Of a DNA stretch of 64,000 nt, positions 11,975 through 22,390 are shown one piece after another. The notes beneath the pieces were generated by a model. That model had not been told where the DNA came from. It ran no database searches and was given only the letters and a program-made list of their open reading frames with translations. This DNA comes from Puccinellia tenuiflora (lineage: Eukaryota; Streptophyta; Magnoliopsida; Poales; Poaceae), in NCBI GenBank assembly GCA_012064385.1, contig QRDG01000400.1, positions 62,001 through 126,000 on the forward strand. Reading direction: 5' to 3'. How positions within the stretch are numbered: position 1 is the stretch's first letter; each line of letters opens with the position of its first letter. The translations under genes and the position numbers were made by a program.

Positions 11975-12460
11975 TTAAATAGCAAATTCACTTGGCAAAT
12001 TTTAAATAGAAAATTTTAAATAGCAATTCACTACAAAATTCTAACACTAATATTTTAATACTAATAATTCTAATACTAATATTCTAATACTAATATTCTA
12101 TTTTAATACTAGTACTTAAAAATTCTAATAATTCTAAGTACTAAAAAAACTAATATCTAAGTACTTAAAATTCTAATAATTCTAAGTACTAAAAAAACTA
12201 ATATCTAAATACTTAAAAATTCTAATAATTCTAAGTACTAAAACAACTAATATCTAAGTACTTAAAAAAACTAATATCTAAGTACTTAAAAAAATAATAA
12301 TTCTAAGTATCTAATAATTATAATACTAATTTTCTAGTATTTCTATTTACTTAAATTTATATATAACAATATTGAGACATTTGTAAGTAAAAATAGAAAT
12401 TTAGTGGAAATAGAAATATTACTACTAAGTATTCTAAATTATAAATACTAATATTAATAA
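11975..12460. repeat. AT-rich tandem repeat inside the CACTA
   Basis: Imperfect units of about 30-45 bp built from CTAATATCTAAGTACTTAAA and TTCTAATAATTCTAAGTACT. No gene is seen. Confidence 0.75.
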
Positions 12461-12499
12461 TCACTAAGAAAAAAACAAAAAAAACTAGTACCTCTACCG

Positions 12500-12720
12500 A
12501 GGTCACCGAGGTGGAGGCGCATGGAGGCGGCCGGAGGCGGAGGCGGAGGCGCGTGGTGGAGGCGAGCTCGGTGGTGGAGGCGAGGTGGAGGCGGAGGCGC
12601 GTGGTAGCCGGCCGGTGGAGGAGGGGCAGGGGGCCGGCGGCGCACGGAGGTGGAGGCGGCGGCGGCGCAGGGGCGCAGGCGGCGGCGGCGCACAGCCAAG
12701 GTGCGGCCGGGGAGAGGGAG
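12500..12720. repeat. GGAGGC-rich low-complexity block
   Basis: Repeated GGAGGCGGAGG and GGCGGCGGCG motifs create long open frames on both strands. None has a recognisable product. Confidence 0.7.
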
Positions 12721-12847
12721 TGAGTCCCAGCGGTGGCAGCCTGATGGCGTATCGTCGGCAATCAGGATCCCGGAGGCGCGTCGGTTCGTCTGCGTTGGAT
12801 TTGGCCAAGAATGGCCAAGTCCCGCGCTCTTGGAGCCTTGTTTCTGA

Positions 12848-13006
12848 CCTTTGGTACCGGTTTGTGCCACCAACCGGTACCAAAGGTGCATTGGTACCGG
12901 TTCTAGCTACCAACCGGTACCAAAGATCCACCCCGGGGCCACCAAAAATTGCGCGCGAACCGCTGGACCTTTGGTACCGGTTTTTCTCACCAACCGGTAC
13001 CAAAGG
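12848..13006. repeat. Internal copies of the CACTA subterminal palindrome
   Basis: Three palindromes of the form TTGGTACCGGTT...AACCGGTACCAAA occur about 60 bp apart in the middle of the element, not at an end. They are the same type as the terminal arrays and may be a buried end of another CACTA. Confidence 0.75.
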
Positions 13007-13221
13007 GTTTTTCTCTCTTTTTCTTTTCCTGTTTTATTAAAACAACTATAACTTTTGAAAGAAAAGTCCAAATGACATGAAACTAATTTCTAAATTTTTG
13101 TAAAATTAAAAGCTATCAACTAATAATAATTTTGTGATGTTTTCTAACATTTTTCAAATATTGAAATTTCAAAATGGATTTAAATATTTCTAGAAACTAT
13201 AATTAAGTCAGAAATGGCATG

Positions 13222-13320
13222 TTGTGAACAAGTTTTCAACAGATCTGTCGTATTCCAAGTTTATTATTATTGGTGGATACTAGGACATATGTAATGACAC
13301 CGGGCGAAGGTCTCGCGTTA
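13222..13320 (+). repeat. Direct repeat, copy 1, at the TNP2 deletion
   Basis: About 99 bp, including GGTGGATACTAGGACATATG, recur at 13896-13995 in the same orientation. Confidence 0.85.
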
Positions 13321-13895
13321 CTTAGGGTATTTTTGAATTTTCTGGAATTTTTTCAGCCGATTTCAGGACAAAGTCAAGACGGCGGGCATGACAATTCGTA
13401 GCTAGGGGTGGTATATTCAGAAACTCTTGGTGTATCTATGTTGAAATAGGAAGTTGTGTACCTAAAAATGATTTTTCCCAAAAATCATGAGCAAATTACG
13501 AGGCACTTGTAGTTCAAATTTGTCCCGTTTCCAGCTGAATCGGCAGAAACTTGTGATTTTTAAAAGAGGTGGATGGAAATCTTTTCTTAGAAAACAAATT
13601 GATTATTTGTGCATATAACATGTTCTAGAATATTAAAAAAATGAATCACCCAAGTTTTGCAACATATTTCTGGTAGGTCCTTCACAAAAAAAACCATTTC
13701 TGACACTCGGAAAATGGAAAATGGTTTTTTATTCAATAAAAAAAAACTTCCTTCGTCAACATTGTCCGTGCTTCCAAGATGCATGTTTGTGTGGAATATG
13801 GACCCATTCAAACAAACTATGCCATGTATTTGGCCATAACACCCGTTATTTCGACAGAAACCCTAGAATGTTAGGAGGAGATCAATAGCTCTTTT

Positions 13896-13995
13896 TTGTG
13901 AACAAGTTTTCAACAGAACTGGCGAGACCCTAAGTTTATTATTATTGGTGGATACTAGGACATATGTAATGACACCGGGCGAAGGTCTCGCGTTA
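13896..13995 (+). repeat. Direct repeat, copy 2, at the TNP2 deletion
   Basis: It matches 13222-13320 and directly abuts the point where TNP2 homology stops (13996). Confidence 0.85.
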
Positions 13996-15076
13996 TAGAT
14001 ACATAGAGTCACTGGCCAGGTGCTATGACTGGAGCTCTGCTCTTCGAAAGGATTAAAGCCATCTGTACTTAGACCAAATCTTAAGTTCCTCACGTCATCC
14101 GCAAATGTCTTGAACTCTTTGTCAATTTTCTCCACTGCGACCCGTCAGCGGGGTGTCTCAGCATCACGTCTTTCTTACGGTCTTCTTTGTGCCATCGCAA
14201 CAACTTGGCATGCTCTTTGTTTTGAAACAAACGTTTCAACCGTGGTATTATAGGAGCATACCACATCACCTTGGCAGGAACCCTCTATCCGGGGCGCGGC
14301 TCTCCCTCAACATCACCAGGGTCATCTCGCCTGATCTTATACTGCAATGCACCGCATACCGGGCATGCATTCAAATTCTCGTACTTCTCACCGCGGTAGA
14401 GGATGCAGTCATTGATGCATGCATGTATCTTCTGCACCTCTAATCCTAGAGGGCAGACAACCTTCTTTGCTTCGTACGTACTAGAGGGCAATACATTCTC
14501 CCCCTGGAAGCATCTTCTTTATTATTTTCAGCAACTTTTCAAACCCTTGTCAGAAGTACCATTCTCTGCCTTCCATTGCAGCAATTCTAGTGTGGTACCC
14601 AGCTTTTTCTGGCCATCTTCGCAATTTGGGTACAACAATTTGTTGTGATCCTCTAACATTCTCTCCAACTTCAACTTCTCGTTTTCACTTCCGCAGTTAA
14701 TCTTCGCATCACGAATGGCCCGACCTAAATCGTCATCGGGCTCATAAAAAATGAGCTCTTCTGCGTCTTCGTCTCCCCCCATTGTCATATCATCGTGTTC
14801 AGTGAACATAGGATAGTTGTCATTATCCTCTTCTTCTTCGTTGTCTTCCATTATAACCCCTCTTTCTCCGTGCTTTCTCCAACAATTATAGCCGGGCATG
14901 AAACCGTTCTCAAACAGGTGGGCGTGAATGGTTCTTGAGGTAGAGTAATCCTTCATATTCTTACAGGCACTACATGGACAACACATGAAACCATTCGACC
15001 GCTTGCTTGCCTCAGCCACGTGGAGAAAATTATGCATGCCATTAAGAAACTCGGGACAACGTCGGTCACCGTACAT
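13996..15076 (-). pseudogene. TNP2-like CACTA transposase, N-terminal remnant
   Basis: The frame starts at ATG 15076 (MYGDRRCPEFLNGM) and holds the N-terminal transposase-associated domain with its CPCSACKN metal-type cluster and WRKHGE motif. An acidic linker and then the start of the TNP2 body follow (LGLEVQKIHACINDCILYRG, a CPVC pair, then RNLRFGLSTDGFNPF). It stops being TNP2 after SSSHSTWPVTLCIYN. Full-length TNP2 proteins are several hundred residues longer and carry the catalytic core, which is missing here. A TAG lies in frame after EPRPG near 14287. Frames also break near 14528. The gene is dead by truncation. Confidence 0.85.
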
Positions 15077-15255
15077 CCATTATCGGTTCATCTGCATTAT
15101 ATAAGTATATCAATAACCGTTAATTACACTACTTCATAAATAGATGAGTGACAAAATTAATTAATATTCAAGTTCATCACATTAAAAGCAAATTAGAGTA
15201 CTGACCAAATGTAATACATAGTTCTCATAAAACATACACTCAAACTAACATACAA

Positions 15256-15540
15256 CTATCTAAAAAAATTAAAAACAACAAAAAATGCGATGAAAATCGC
15301 AACTAAGGTAACTACTGAACCAACAACATAATGATACCAAGCCTCTTGATTAATGGCATATTTTCTAATCTTTTTAATCTTCAAGCGCATTGCATCCATC
15401 TTGATCTGGTGATCATCGACGACGTCGGCAAACTTCAAGTCCAATTTCATCTTCTCTTGTAGGCATTGCAGACGAAGATCTTCACTTCTTTTCAATTTTT
15501 CTTTCAAATCATTATTTTCTTTCTCAAATAAATTGAGCAT
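15256..15540 (-). CDS. Small coiled-coil and membrane protein of the CACTA
   Basis: An intact 94-codon ORF upstream of TNP2 on the same strand. Residues 1-60 are charged and heptad-like (EKENNDLKEKLKRSEDLRLQ onward). Residues 70-92 form one strong hydrophobic segment (GSVVTLVAIFIAFFVVF) ending in FNFFR. The layout suggests a tail-anchored membrane protein. It may be the last exon of a longer gene whose earlier part lies upstream (15540-15900). Similar reading frames occur near TNP2 in other grass CACTA elements to my knowledge, but no function is established. Confidence 0.5.
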   Translation of the reverse strand: MLNLFEKENNDLKEKLKRSEDLRLQCLQEKMKLDLKFADVVDDHQIKMDAMRLKIKKIRKYAINQEAWYHYVVGSVVTLVAIFIAFFVVFNFFR

Positions 15541-16204
15541 CTCGACAAGAGGGTCGGTTGTGATTTCTGGTTCAACTATCTCCTAGATAAAATATCTATG
15601 TCAAGTTGGTCAGCATAATTGTCATATGACGAAATGAAACAAATAGTTATAAAAGTATACCACATCCGAATCATAGACCGGACGAGGGCCGACGGGGACG
15701 GATATCAAAACCATGACACTATACATAAAAAACAATCATACAAGTAAGAAAATTATAAAGTAAAACTATGCATCTATCACATAAACTAAGTTTTTTTATA
15801 AAACATAAAAACAAGTAGGCTCACCGAGGTGGTGCCGGCTAGGGACGGCGCTGGCGATCGACGGCGGTGAGGACGGGGAAGATACTAAAACCAACAAAGC
15901 ATACTTTAATTTGAGCTCAAATTGCATATAAAACGAATGAAATCACTAACTTAGACATTTCATCAAACACCTTGCTAGCACTAAAAAAGTGAAACGAGTT
16001 AAACTATAGGAAATGAGCTAAATTAGGAACGCCGGAAGAAAGGATCATGTTGCTAACCCTTGGATAGATCGTTGCAGCCAATCTTAACAAAATGGGGCAG
16101 AAAATGGAGATTTGTTTGGAGTGTGAGAGGAGAGAAATTTTTAGAAATGTGTTGGAGATGAAAAAATGGAGAGCTAGCATGGCTCGGGTTGAAGAAATAG
16201 GGGC

Positions 16205-16435
16205 TGGCAAACCTTTAGTACTGGTTCGTGATACGAACCGGTACTAAAGGTGCAGCGCCGGCCCCGCGGCCGCAGCATTTTTGGCGCGAAACCCTTTAGT
16301 ACCGGTTCGTAGCACGAACCGGTACTAAAGGTCCCGAACGAACCGGTACTAGAGATTCCCGGCGCACTGGGCTCTGGAGCCGGTACTAGTGCTAGCTTTA
16401 GTACCGGTTCGTAAGCAAACCGGTACTAAAGGTAA
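16205..16435. repeat. Right subterminal repeats of the CACTA
   Basis: Palindromes of the AGTACCGGTTCG...CGAACCGGTACT type mirror the left array at 1020-1230. Confidence 0.85.
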
Positions 16436-16462
16436 AATCCTTTGGCTGGTTTTCTACTAGTG

Positions 16463-17859
16463 CCACCTATGGCTGTGAAGATTCTATATTGTCTAGTTTA
16501 GGCTGACCATGGATTTGTGAATCTACTTTCATAAAAATTTCCAGCAAACCTTCTTTGTAATAATTGACATGGATAATTCTACTCCATTGGTTTACCTGAA
16601 AATAAAAATCGGGAGCGAAGATCTCCTTAATTAAGAAAGAGTATTATGCAAATATAGAAAGCCAAGCCTTCCACTGAATTTGCCATGTGACCTGAATACA
16701 TTGTGAGAAAGGCTATGCCCACGTGTAGACTAAATCGATTGGCTATAAATAGCTCTGCCATATATGCATGTGACGGGTCCACAATTTGTAAAGTTGGATG
16801 GTCCTGTATATACATATATTTATTTGTATATACTTCAGTTGTGGCCATTTTATATTAATTACTTTGTATCCCGACCCTATCATAAAATTTGTCTGAAGAA
16901 GTTAATGGTTGCTCATTTACATGATACCGTTCTTTCGGCATCGTAGTCATGCTAATGCGATGTGGGTGTGCTAGTTGGGAACTCAAGTATTTCGGAAGAA
17001 TATCCACAAGCTCAACGAAAAACCAGAGTGCTTCTAGTAGGGGTAATAGAACCTTCACGAAGTGACATCGTTTGTATGTGTACATGGCACACATGGCTAA
17101 AACTAAAGAAATAATTAAATTAATAGATAATTGACGCAACCCGTGAGATATGGCTTTGGGCTTGAACTTTAATCAGGTGAGAGGTAGAGAGGAGATAGAT
17201 AAAACGAATTTCTTCATTGGTGTTTGGACCTATATGTAAAAACAACTATCTTTTGTTGTTTCGATACGACATAAAATATAAATAAATACATCAACTAAAA
17301 AGGGCCGTGAAGTTCAAAAAGAAAAACTAAAATAGTGTTTTAATGCAGATGCCTGTACCCATTTCCGAAAAACATCAAATTAAAAAACCACATGGTTTGC
17401 AAATGTTGTGATATATGGATACAACAAATTAAGAAGCAAATAGTGTTTGCTATAAGAGTTCTCACTTGCAACGACGTGTGTTGGACTGCTGGTTAATTGA
17501 CCGCACATTGCATCAGTGTCGACCGATGAACTACATGTGTCAATGAATTTTAAACTTATCTAGAATGACAAAGCTTAAACATAACAACATAATTGGATGG
17601 AGAATAAATATGCCATGGTAGTTTAAGTTTTTAGGAACCAAATTCGTCAAAATTCCATCAAATACAACACGAGCGGTTAAACTTAATAAGACGACAAATA
17701 ATAATAGTTCATGTGAATCACGCTTGATACTTTGAAAATTGATGGTAAAACATGGCCGGCAGGCCGTCAAGGTCGTCGAGGAGGAGGCAAAGAGGAAGAT
17801 GACGAGGAGGATGCGGCATGGAAGGCGAAGAAGGATATGAGATCTGCTTGCGTGTGCCG
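16463..17859. other. Host sequence with no supported feature
   Basis: AT-rich, with no long or conserved-looking frame on either strand, and no terminal repeats seen. Confidence 0.5.
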
Positions 17860-18015
17860 TCAAGGCGGGGTTCCCGCAGCGCGATACAGAGGGGCATCAT
17901 GTCGTCCTCGTGGATCCACTACATGAGCAGTAGCCGGCTCGTGCCGCTCTCCGTGATCTGGCATATCGGGTGTCTCTATTGTGGGGGCAGTGATGAGCGC
18001 AACGTCGTCGGCCAT
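17860..18015 (-). CDS. Short hypothetical ORF, perhaps a gene-start fragment
   Basis: In an isolated GC-rich patch, ATG at 18015 lies in a good plant start context (TCCATGGCC) and opens a 51-codon frame, MADDVALITAPTIETPDMPD onward, ending in TGA at 17860-17862. The composition differs from the AT-rich flanks and looks like the first exon of a broken gene. No family was recognised. Confidence 0.25.
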   Translation of the reverse strand: MADDVALITAPTIETPDMPDHGERHEPATAHVVDPRGRHDAPLYRAAGTPP

Positions 18016-18409
18016 GGACTGGAAAGATGAATGGATTCTTCACCAACTATGATTTCTTGCGGTGGGATTGATTCATGGGGACGGTGTTTAGGGGTGGAGA
18101 GGTTTTGAAGGAAATTATTTGGACGGGAACGAAAGTGGTATCAGCCAGGGGAGTGCGCTTGGCTTTGAGAAAAGAGGTCAGCGCACACCTAATGTGACCC
18201 AACGGTTGGAATCCATGAACGGCGGCGTGGCTGGGTATCATACGATTCATTTTTTGTAGAACCATTCCTGCTCAATTATTCAAGGGTTTATAATAGTTAC
18301 ATGAAAATTTAACCCATCAAGTGGGGTTAGAAAAGCAAACGTAGTGGCCTGCCGGCATAGACGTAGCAGCACCCGCAAGCCTACGAGTTTCCGAGTTTGA
18401 GCCTCGCCC

Positions 18410-19435
18410 TTCATGGCAGAAAGAGACACCCCCCCTCGTGCTGCCACTCACCATAGCAACCTCGCGCAAGATGGAACTAAACACGATCGAGTTAGGTTCA
18501 GTTATATTGGGTGCACGACGTTGCCTAGCCATATGGGCTAAAGCTTCGTGCACAAGCGCTATGTCAGGCCCGGTTCTCGGTCGTGCGTCCTTGTAATTGG
18601 TTGCCCACCCCTTAGGATTTAGTTGGCCAATATATACTTCCGCGTTTGTTGATGAGCTGTCAAACCCTCCCGTAGATCATAAACAGTTAACTGAGTAATC
18701 CATCTTGACACAAGATGCGATGTTACGTGCGCGTGGTGACACGCACATGCTTCTTTGAATTTCGGAATGAGTGGCATCGTAAAAACACATTCTACGAAAC
18801 CGACATCTCCTACGATATTGTGCCGACCGATGGTCTTGTCGTGTAGCTTTGTTTGCAACGCGACATGCGTGAACTTCACTTGCAAGGATGGACTAACGGA
18901 ATTGAGAAGTCAGTCTACAGAAGAGTTGACTTGGTCATGTGGGAACGAACAGAAGAGGATACAAACTAGTTTGGTCGGACCAGTATTGCCGGTTCGGTAC
19001 AATTTACGCCCCCTTTGCCACTTTGACAGTTTTAGCTGTGTCAGCTCCAACATATGGACACTCACATCAGTCGATAGGTTGTTTTAATTTTAAACAAGTC
19101 AAAATTTGTGGTTAAAAGTATTAAGTTTTCTCGGAGTTTTGGTTCTATATGTTATTAAGTCTTCACTAAAATAAATCTTCACACGTTTAAATTCTAGAGC
19201 AAGTGCCAAAACTGGGTACGATTGGTTTTCCGCATAAAAAAAAACTGCCCCAAAAGTTGGGAACCCACACCGCACACATACTACCTCGACAAGATAGAAA
19301 CATCGCACCGAAGGGGCAGCAAGATATTTCCTATGTTTCTTATGAGACATGCTCAAAGAATATATTTTCTCAAATATTTTTTTCTTTTCCGTTGATGTGA
19401 AAAAGAATATTTACATACTTGATGGGCATGTGGAA
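18410..19435 (+). repeat. Duplicated unit, type B copy 1 (with A-type tail)
   Basis: It begins at TTCATGGCAGAAAGAGACACC and shares with 34470 and 45310 the stretch GGGTGCACGACGTTGCC, a TATA-like AATATATAC (18629) and the motif GAATGAGTGGCATCG (18764). At about 18950 it joins the tail seen in A units (GGTCGGACCAGTATTGCC onward), which suggests an internal deletion. No intact gene. Confidence 0.75.
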
Positions 19436-19807
19436 GTCTTCCGCAAGAGAATTCTCTCAGATGACGCAGCATGGTGCAGCTTGTTAGCTAGATTCAGTGG
19501 TGGGGTTAATTTCAACGGGCACTAGGGATGGGGTCCGATGAATAGGCTTGACCTGGGTGACTAGGAGAGTGAATTGCGCCTACAATCCTTGAACTCGTTC
19601 GCTGCACGCGAAACAATCCTCAAACTTAGAATGAGGAACTCGCTGCAACCCAGCTGCCGTGAAGCTAATTTCCCATCTAGCCATGAGGAACTCGCCGCAG
19701 TCGTCGCTAATCTCTACGCTGGTGACCGGTGGTCATGTCAAGTGATCACACCGCCATGTCTCCGGACAATTCTTTTTTGAATATACGTCTCCGGACAATT
19801 CGCTGGA

Positions 19808-20253
19808 TTTTTTTTTAATATTATTTTTTAAACCGTAATTCGAAATATAATATGCGGAATCAAAATATTCCAGAAATATTGCACAGCCGAATCTTTCCTT
19901 TCGGCCCGCTGACGGCCGAAACACTCCTATCGGTATATGGCAGGTCGACGTGCATGCGTTCTGGACAGGCCGCAGTACGGGTCCCACCTTTTCGGCCGGC
20001 TGAAGGCCGAATCGTGTCTTTCGGCGGCCGAAACAGGCCTGTCCGCACGCGCGCATGCTCTCCTCTCGAACGCGACTCATCTGAGTCATCTCCGTACCTT
20101 GTTACTTTGGGCAGCGGTACACTCGGATGTTGAGCTGTTAACTAGCGGCAAATCAAAATCTCCCATGAGCCGACGGTGCAATATTTCTGAAATATTTTGA
20201 TTCCGCATATTATATTTCGAATTACGGTTTAAAAAATAATATTTAAAAAAAAA
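19808..20253. mobile_element. Foldback element with 75-bp inverted arms
   Basis: 19808-19884 and 20176-20253 are near-perfect reverse complements (AACCGTAATTCGAAATATAA / TTATATTTCGAATTACGGTT). The 290-bp loop is rich in CGGCCGAA-type motifs. The paralogous sites at 45090 and 54640 lack it. A few host bases are missing at the join, and no clean target duplication was found, so its superfamily is undecided (Mutator-like is possible). Confidence 0.7.
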
Positions 20254-20260
20254 CTCCCTC

Positions 20261-20533
20261 GTGCGGACCGTTCTACACATGTGTAGCACAAGGCGGAGAT
20301 CCTCCTGGAGCATTTGTGTAGTGGTAAATCCAACCGGTAGTTTGATTGGACCGGTAGTAGAACACGAACAACCTAATGGGAACAACAGTCTCGGTGGAAA
20401 TCAATTCGGTGGTTTCATCCCGCAGAAGAACGACGGCGTGTGGCCGTTTGAGTCATCCAAAGGCGGCGCAACTCCACAACCTAGTACAGAGGGAGGAACG
20501 ACAATCTCTGTGGAAATCATCGCAGACGACTAA
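20261..20533 (+). pseudogene. Plus-strand ORF in the inter-unit module
   Basis: An open frame of 90 codons with a Gly/Asn/Pro-rich part (EHEQPNGNNSLGGNQFGGF) ends in VEIIADD before TAA. The paralog at about 54860-55057 keeps the same wording but has a stop and an indel in that frame. This looks like the decayed end of an unknown duplicated gene. Confidence 0.25.
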
Positions 20534-20599
20534 ACCGCTCGGCGGTGGGTGCACGCTACCCCTTACAGACTTATTCAAGGCCAGTCTATTGATATAACC

Positions 20600-21395
20600 A
20601 TGTTAGTTGAATGACCACTTACGCGCCCTCGACGTGATTTTTCATCTCCTCGGGTTATTTGGTACAACCCTTAGGAACACTTAATCCGTGACACGATCGA
20701 GCTGATGTGATTTGTTACAGCTCTATTTCTTTTGGAACTGTTAAACTCCCCCTAAACCATAGAAATTACAGTATTTCATGTAAGCACAAAACACGATGTT
20801 GCGTGTGTGTGGTCACATGTGTACACATACTTCTACCAAGTTCGGAATGAGTGGTATCAGAAAAACACATTCAACTACTTTGATCAGATCTGTAAGCGTT
20901 TGGGTCGATTGGTGGTCGTGTCACTCAACTCTGTTTGCAGCAGATCATGATAGAGGTTCGCTTGGAAGGACATACTGCCCGCATTGAACATTCTGGCTGC
21001 TGGTAAGTGGGCAGAGACTTCAGATAACTTGGAGTCCACACTAATTAAGTTGAGAGGTCTCTTGATCCGTGGAGGGTGTCTGGAATACACAAAGTCGACG
21101 ATATTTTGTTCTCTACTTTTGCTTGGTGAGTTAGTGTGTTTATGGTCAGTTTGCTTGTTTTTTTCGCTTTTCAAGTCGGGGCTTCGTGCTCTTTGTTGTT
21201 CCTCCTTTTTTTTTACTAATTATCTGGACAACTATTTCCTTTTATGTCAAGAAGCAGTGTTCCCCTATTCTCGAAAAAAGTACGATAGCTAACATTTGTA
21301 TTACATTGTACTTAAGAGGATGGAATTGTGGGTTCATGTTTCCGTTTGGATTTAACTTATGATAGGTATGGAGGGATCAACCTTCTTTTGGTTGT
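20600..21395 (+). repeat. Duplicated unit, type C copy 1
   Basis: It starts with GCCCTCGACGTGATTTTTCAT and contains GAATGAGTGGTATCAG (20845), the stretch GGAAGGACATACTGCCCGCA (20966) and an AT-rich tail. The closest copy is 55190-55932. Confidence 0.75.
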
Positions 21396-22390
21396 GGACT
21401 CATTTTTTCGAAATGGGGAAACACCTGGCCCCATCGAAAAGATGCATACGGCCATGATTTATTTCTTTTATTCACCATAGAGTGTCAAAAGCCTTAACGA
21501 ACGATCATACTAGCCGAAACCTCCAAATAGTAAAAAATCACAACAACTAGCAGAAATGATAAACGAAAAATGGGGACATCCACCCATGGCCATTGCCGAC
21601 TAAATAGCCAACTCAAGAGATAGCACCATGTGTGCACGCTCCGAACGTTACCTCCTCCATCTTCCGCCAACCCATCGTCGTCATACAGAATGAAGCGAAG
21701 AACCTTGCAAGACCTGTCATCAACGCCACCATGACGGCAAACAGCGCCACCGCCCTGTGCGCATCCACCAACATGAGTCCATCATCAAGACCCCGCAGCA
21801 CCCCCTTCGAGACTCGTCATCATTGATGCAGAAGATTTAACATCGCTCTCCACCTATTGCCTCCCCCATCCAGCACTTGCTACAAGAACGACCCCCCCCC
21901 CCCCCAGGAGGGAGAGGGACACTGAAAGCGCCAGCATCATTTGATCCGGGAGATCAAGATCTAGGGTTTCCCCCGGAGCAGCCCGTGCGATGAAGAGGCG
22001 ATGGCTGCAGGGTCGATGCCTTCAACAAGGGAACGCCACAAAGATGCCGCCATATCCCGCCCTCACCATCGTAAGAACACAATTTTTATCGGCTGCCACG
22101 CACCCGAAACTCATAGCCGAAAGGATCACCGCCGATTCGTGCAGATCAGCTCCGCACTAGCCTCCCAAGCGCACTGCCTATGATCAAATGCCACAGAAGA
22201 CTGATCTAGGTGGGTGACCAGACCCACGGCCGATCGCTGCCCACCATGATCCGCCTCCGCAGCAAAGGCGACGAGGAGGAGAAGCTATCGTCGGCCGCCG
22301 CCTTGACCAGCGATACCGCTGCATTGATGGCCGGCCAGGGCGGTGTCGCTGGTCAAGGCGACGCCGCCTACCTCTCCCCCCATTAATGCC
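21396..22390 (-). mobile_element. LINE-like retroelement without genes, copy 1
   Basis: The plus strand begins with a T run and CGAAATGGGG, that is, a poly-A tail on the minus strand of the type that ends grass LINEs. The body becomes GC-rich and includes a run of 14 C at 21892-21905. The same body recurs at 55933-57010. No reverse transcriptase is visible, so it is a truncated or non-autonomous retrocopy. Confidence 0.5.
22300..22359. repeat. Short hairpin with 20-bp arms
   Basis: GCCTTGACCAGCGATACCGC (22300-22319) pairs with 22340-22359 with one G:T-type mismatch, around a 20-nt loop. It is absent from the paralogous element at 55.9-57.0 kb. Confidence 0.75.

Larger units (their letters stand above)
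1006..16462 (-). mobile_element. CACTA (En/Spm) transposon, 15.5 kb, with a nested LTR element
   Basis: The left tip CACTAGTGGAAAAAC and right tip TTTTCTACTAGTG are near-perfect inverted repeats. The 3-bp target duplication CCA lies at 1003-1005 and 16463-16465. Subterminal arrays of a GTACCGGTT palindrome lie at both ends, as CACTA transposases need for binding. All its genes lie on the minus strand: a coiled-coil/TM ORF, a TNP2 remnant, and a TNP1-Ulp1 gene. A 6656-bp LTR retrotransposon sits inside the TNP1-Ulp1 gene, leaving about 8.8 kb of CACTA proper. The TNP2 catalytic part is gone, so the copy is now non-autonomous. Confidence 0.93.
19436..20600 (+). repeat. Inter-unit module, copy 1
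   Basis: It carries AGCATGGTGCAGCTTGTTAG, CCGATGAATAGGCTTGAC and a region with GGCGGAGATCCTCCTGGAG. The same order is found at 54030-55190, and at 37990-38074 plus 44583-45300. It is interrupted by the foldback element 19808-20253. Confidence 0.75.

Noticed and set aside
12357..13051. Overlapping Pro-, Ala-, Arg- and Gly-rich ORFs on both strands
   Set aside because: They come from the GGAGGC repeats and the CACTA palindromes. Frames overlap on both strands and none shows domain structure.
18619..18885. Minus-strand ORF with LIPKFKEACACHHAHV, similar at 34777-35076 and 45618-45803
   Set aside because: Similarity follows from the unit duplication. The frame is interrupted in the A and C units, and no start is shared. 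It cannot be excluded fully as an exon.
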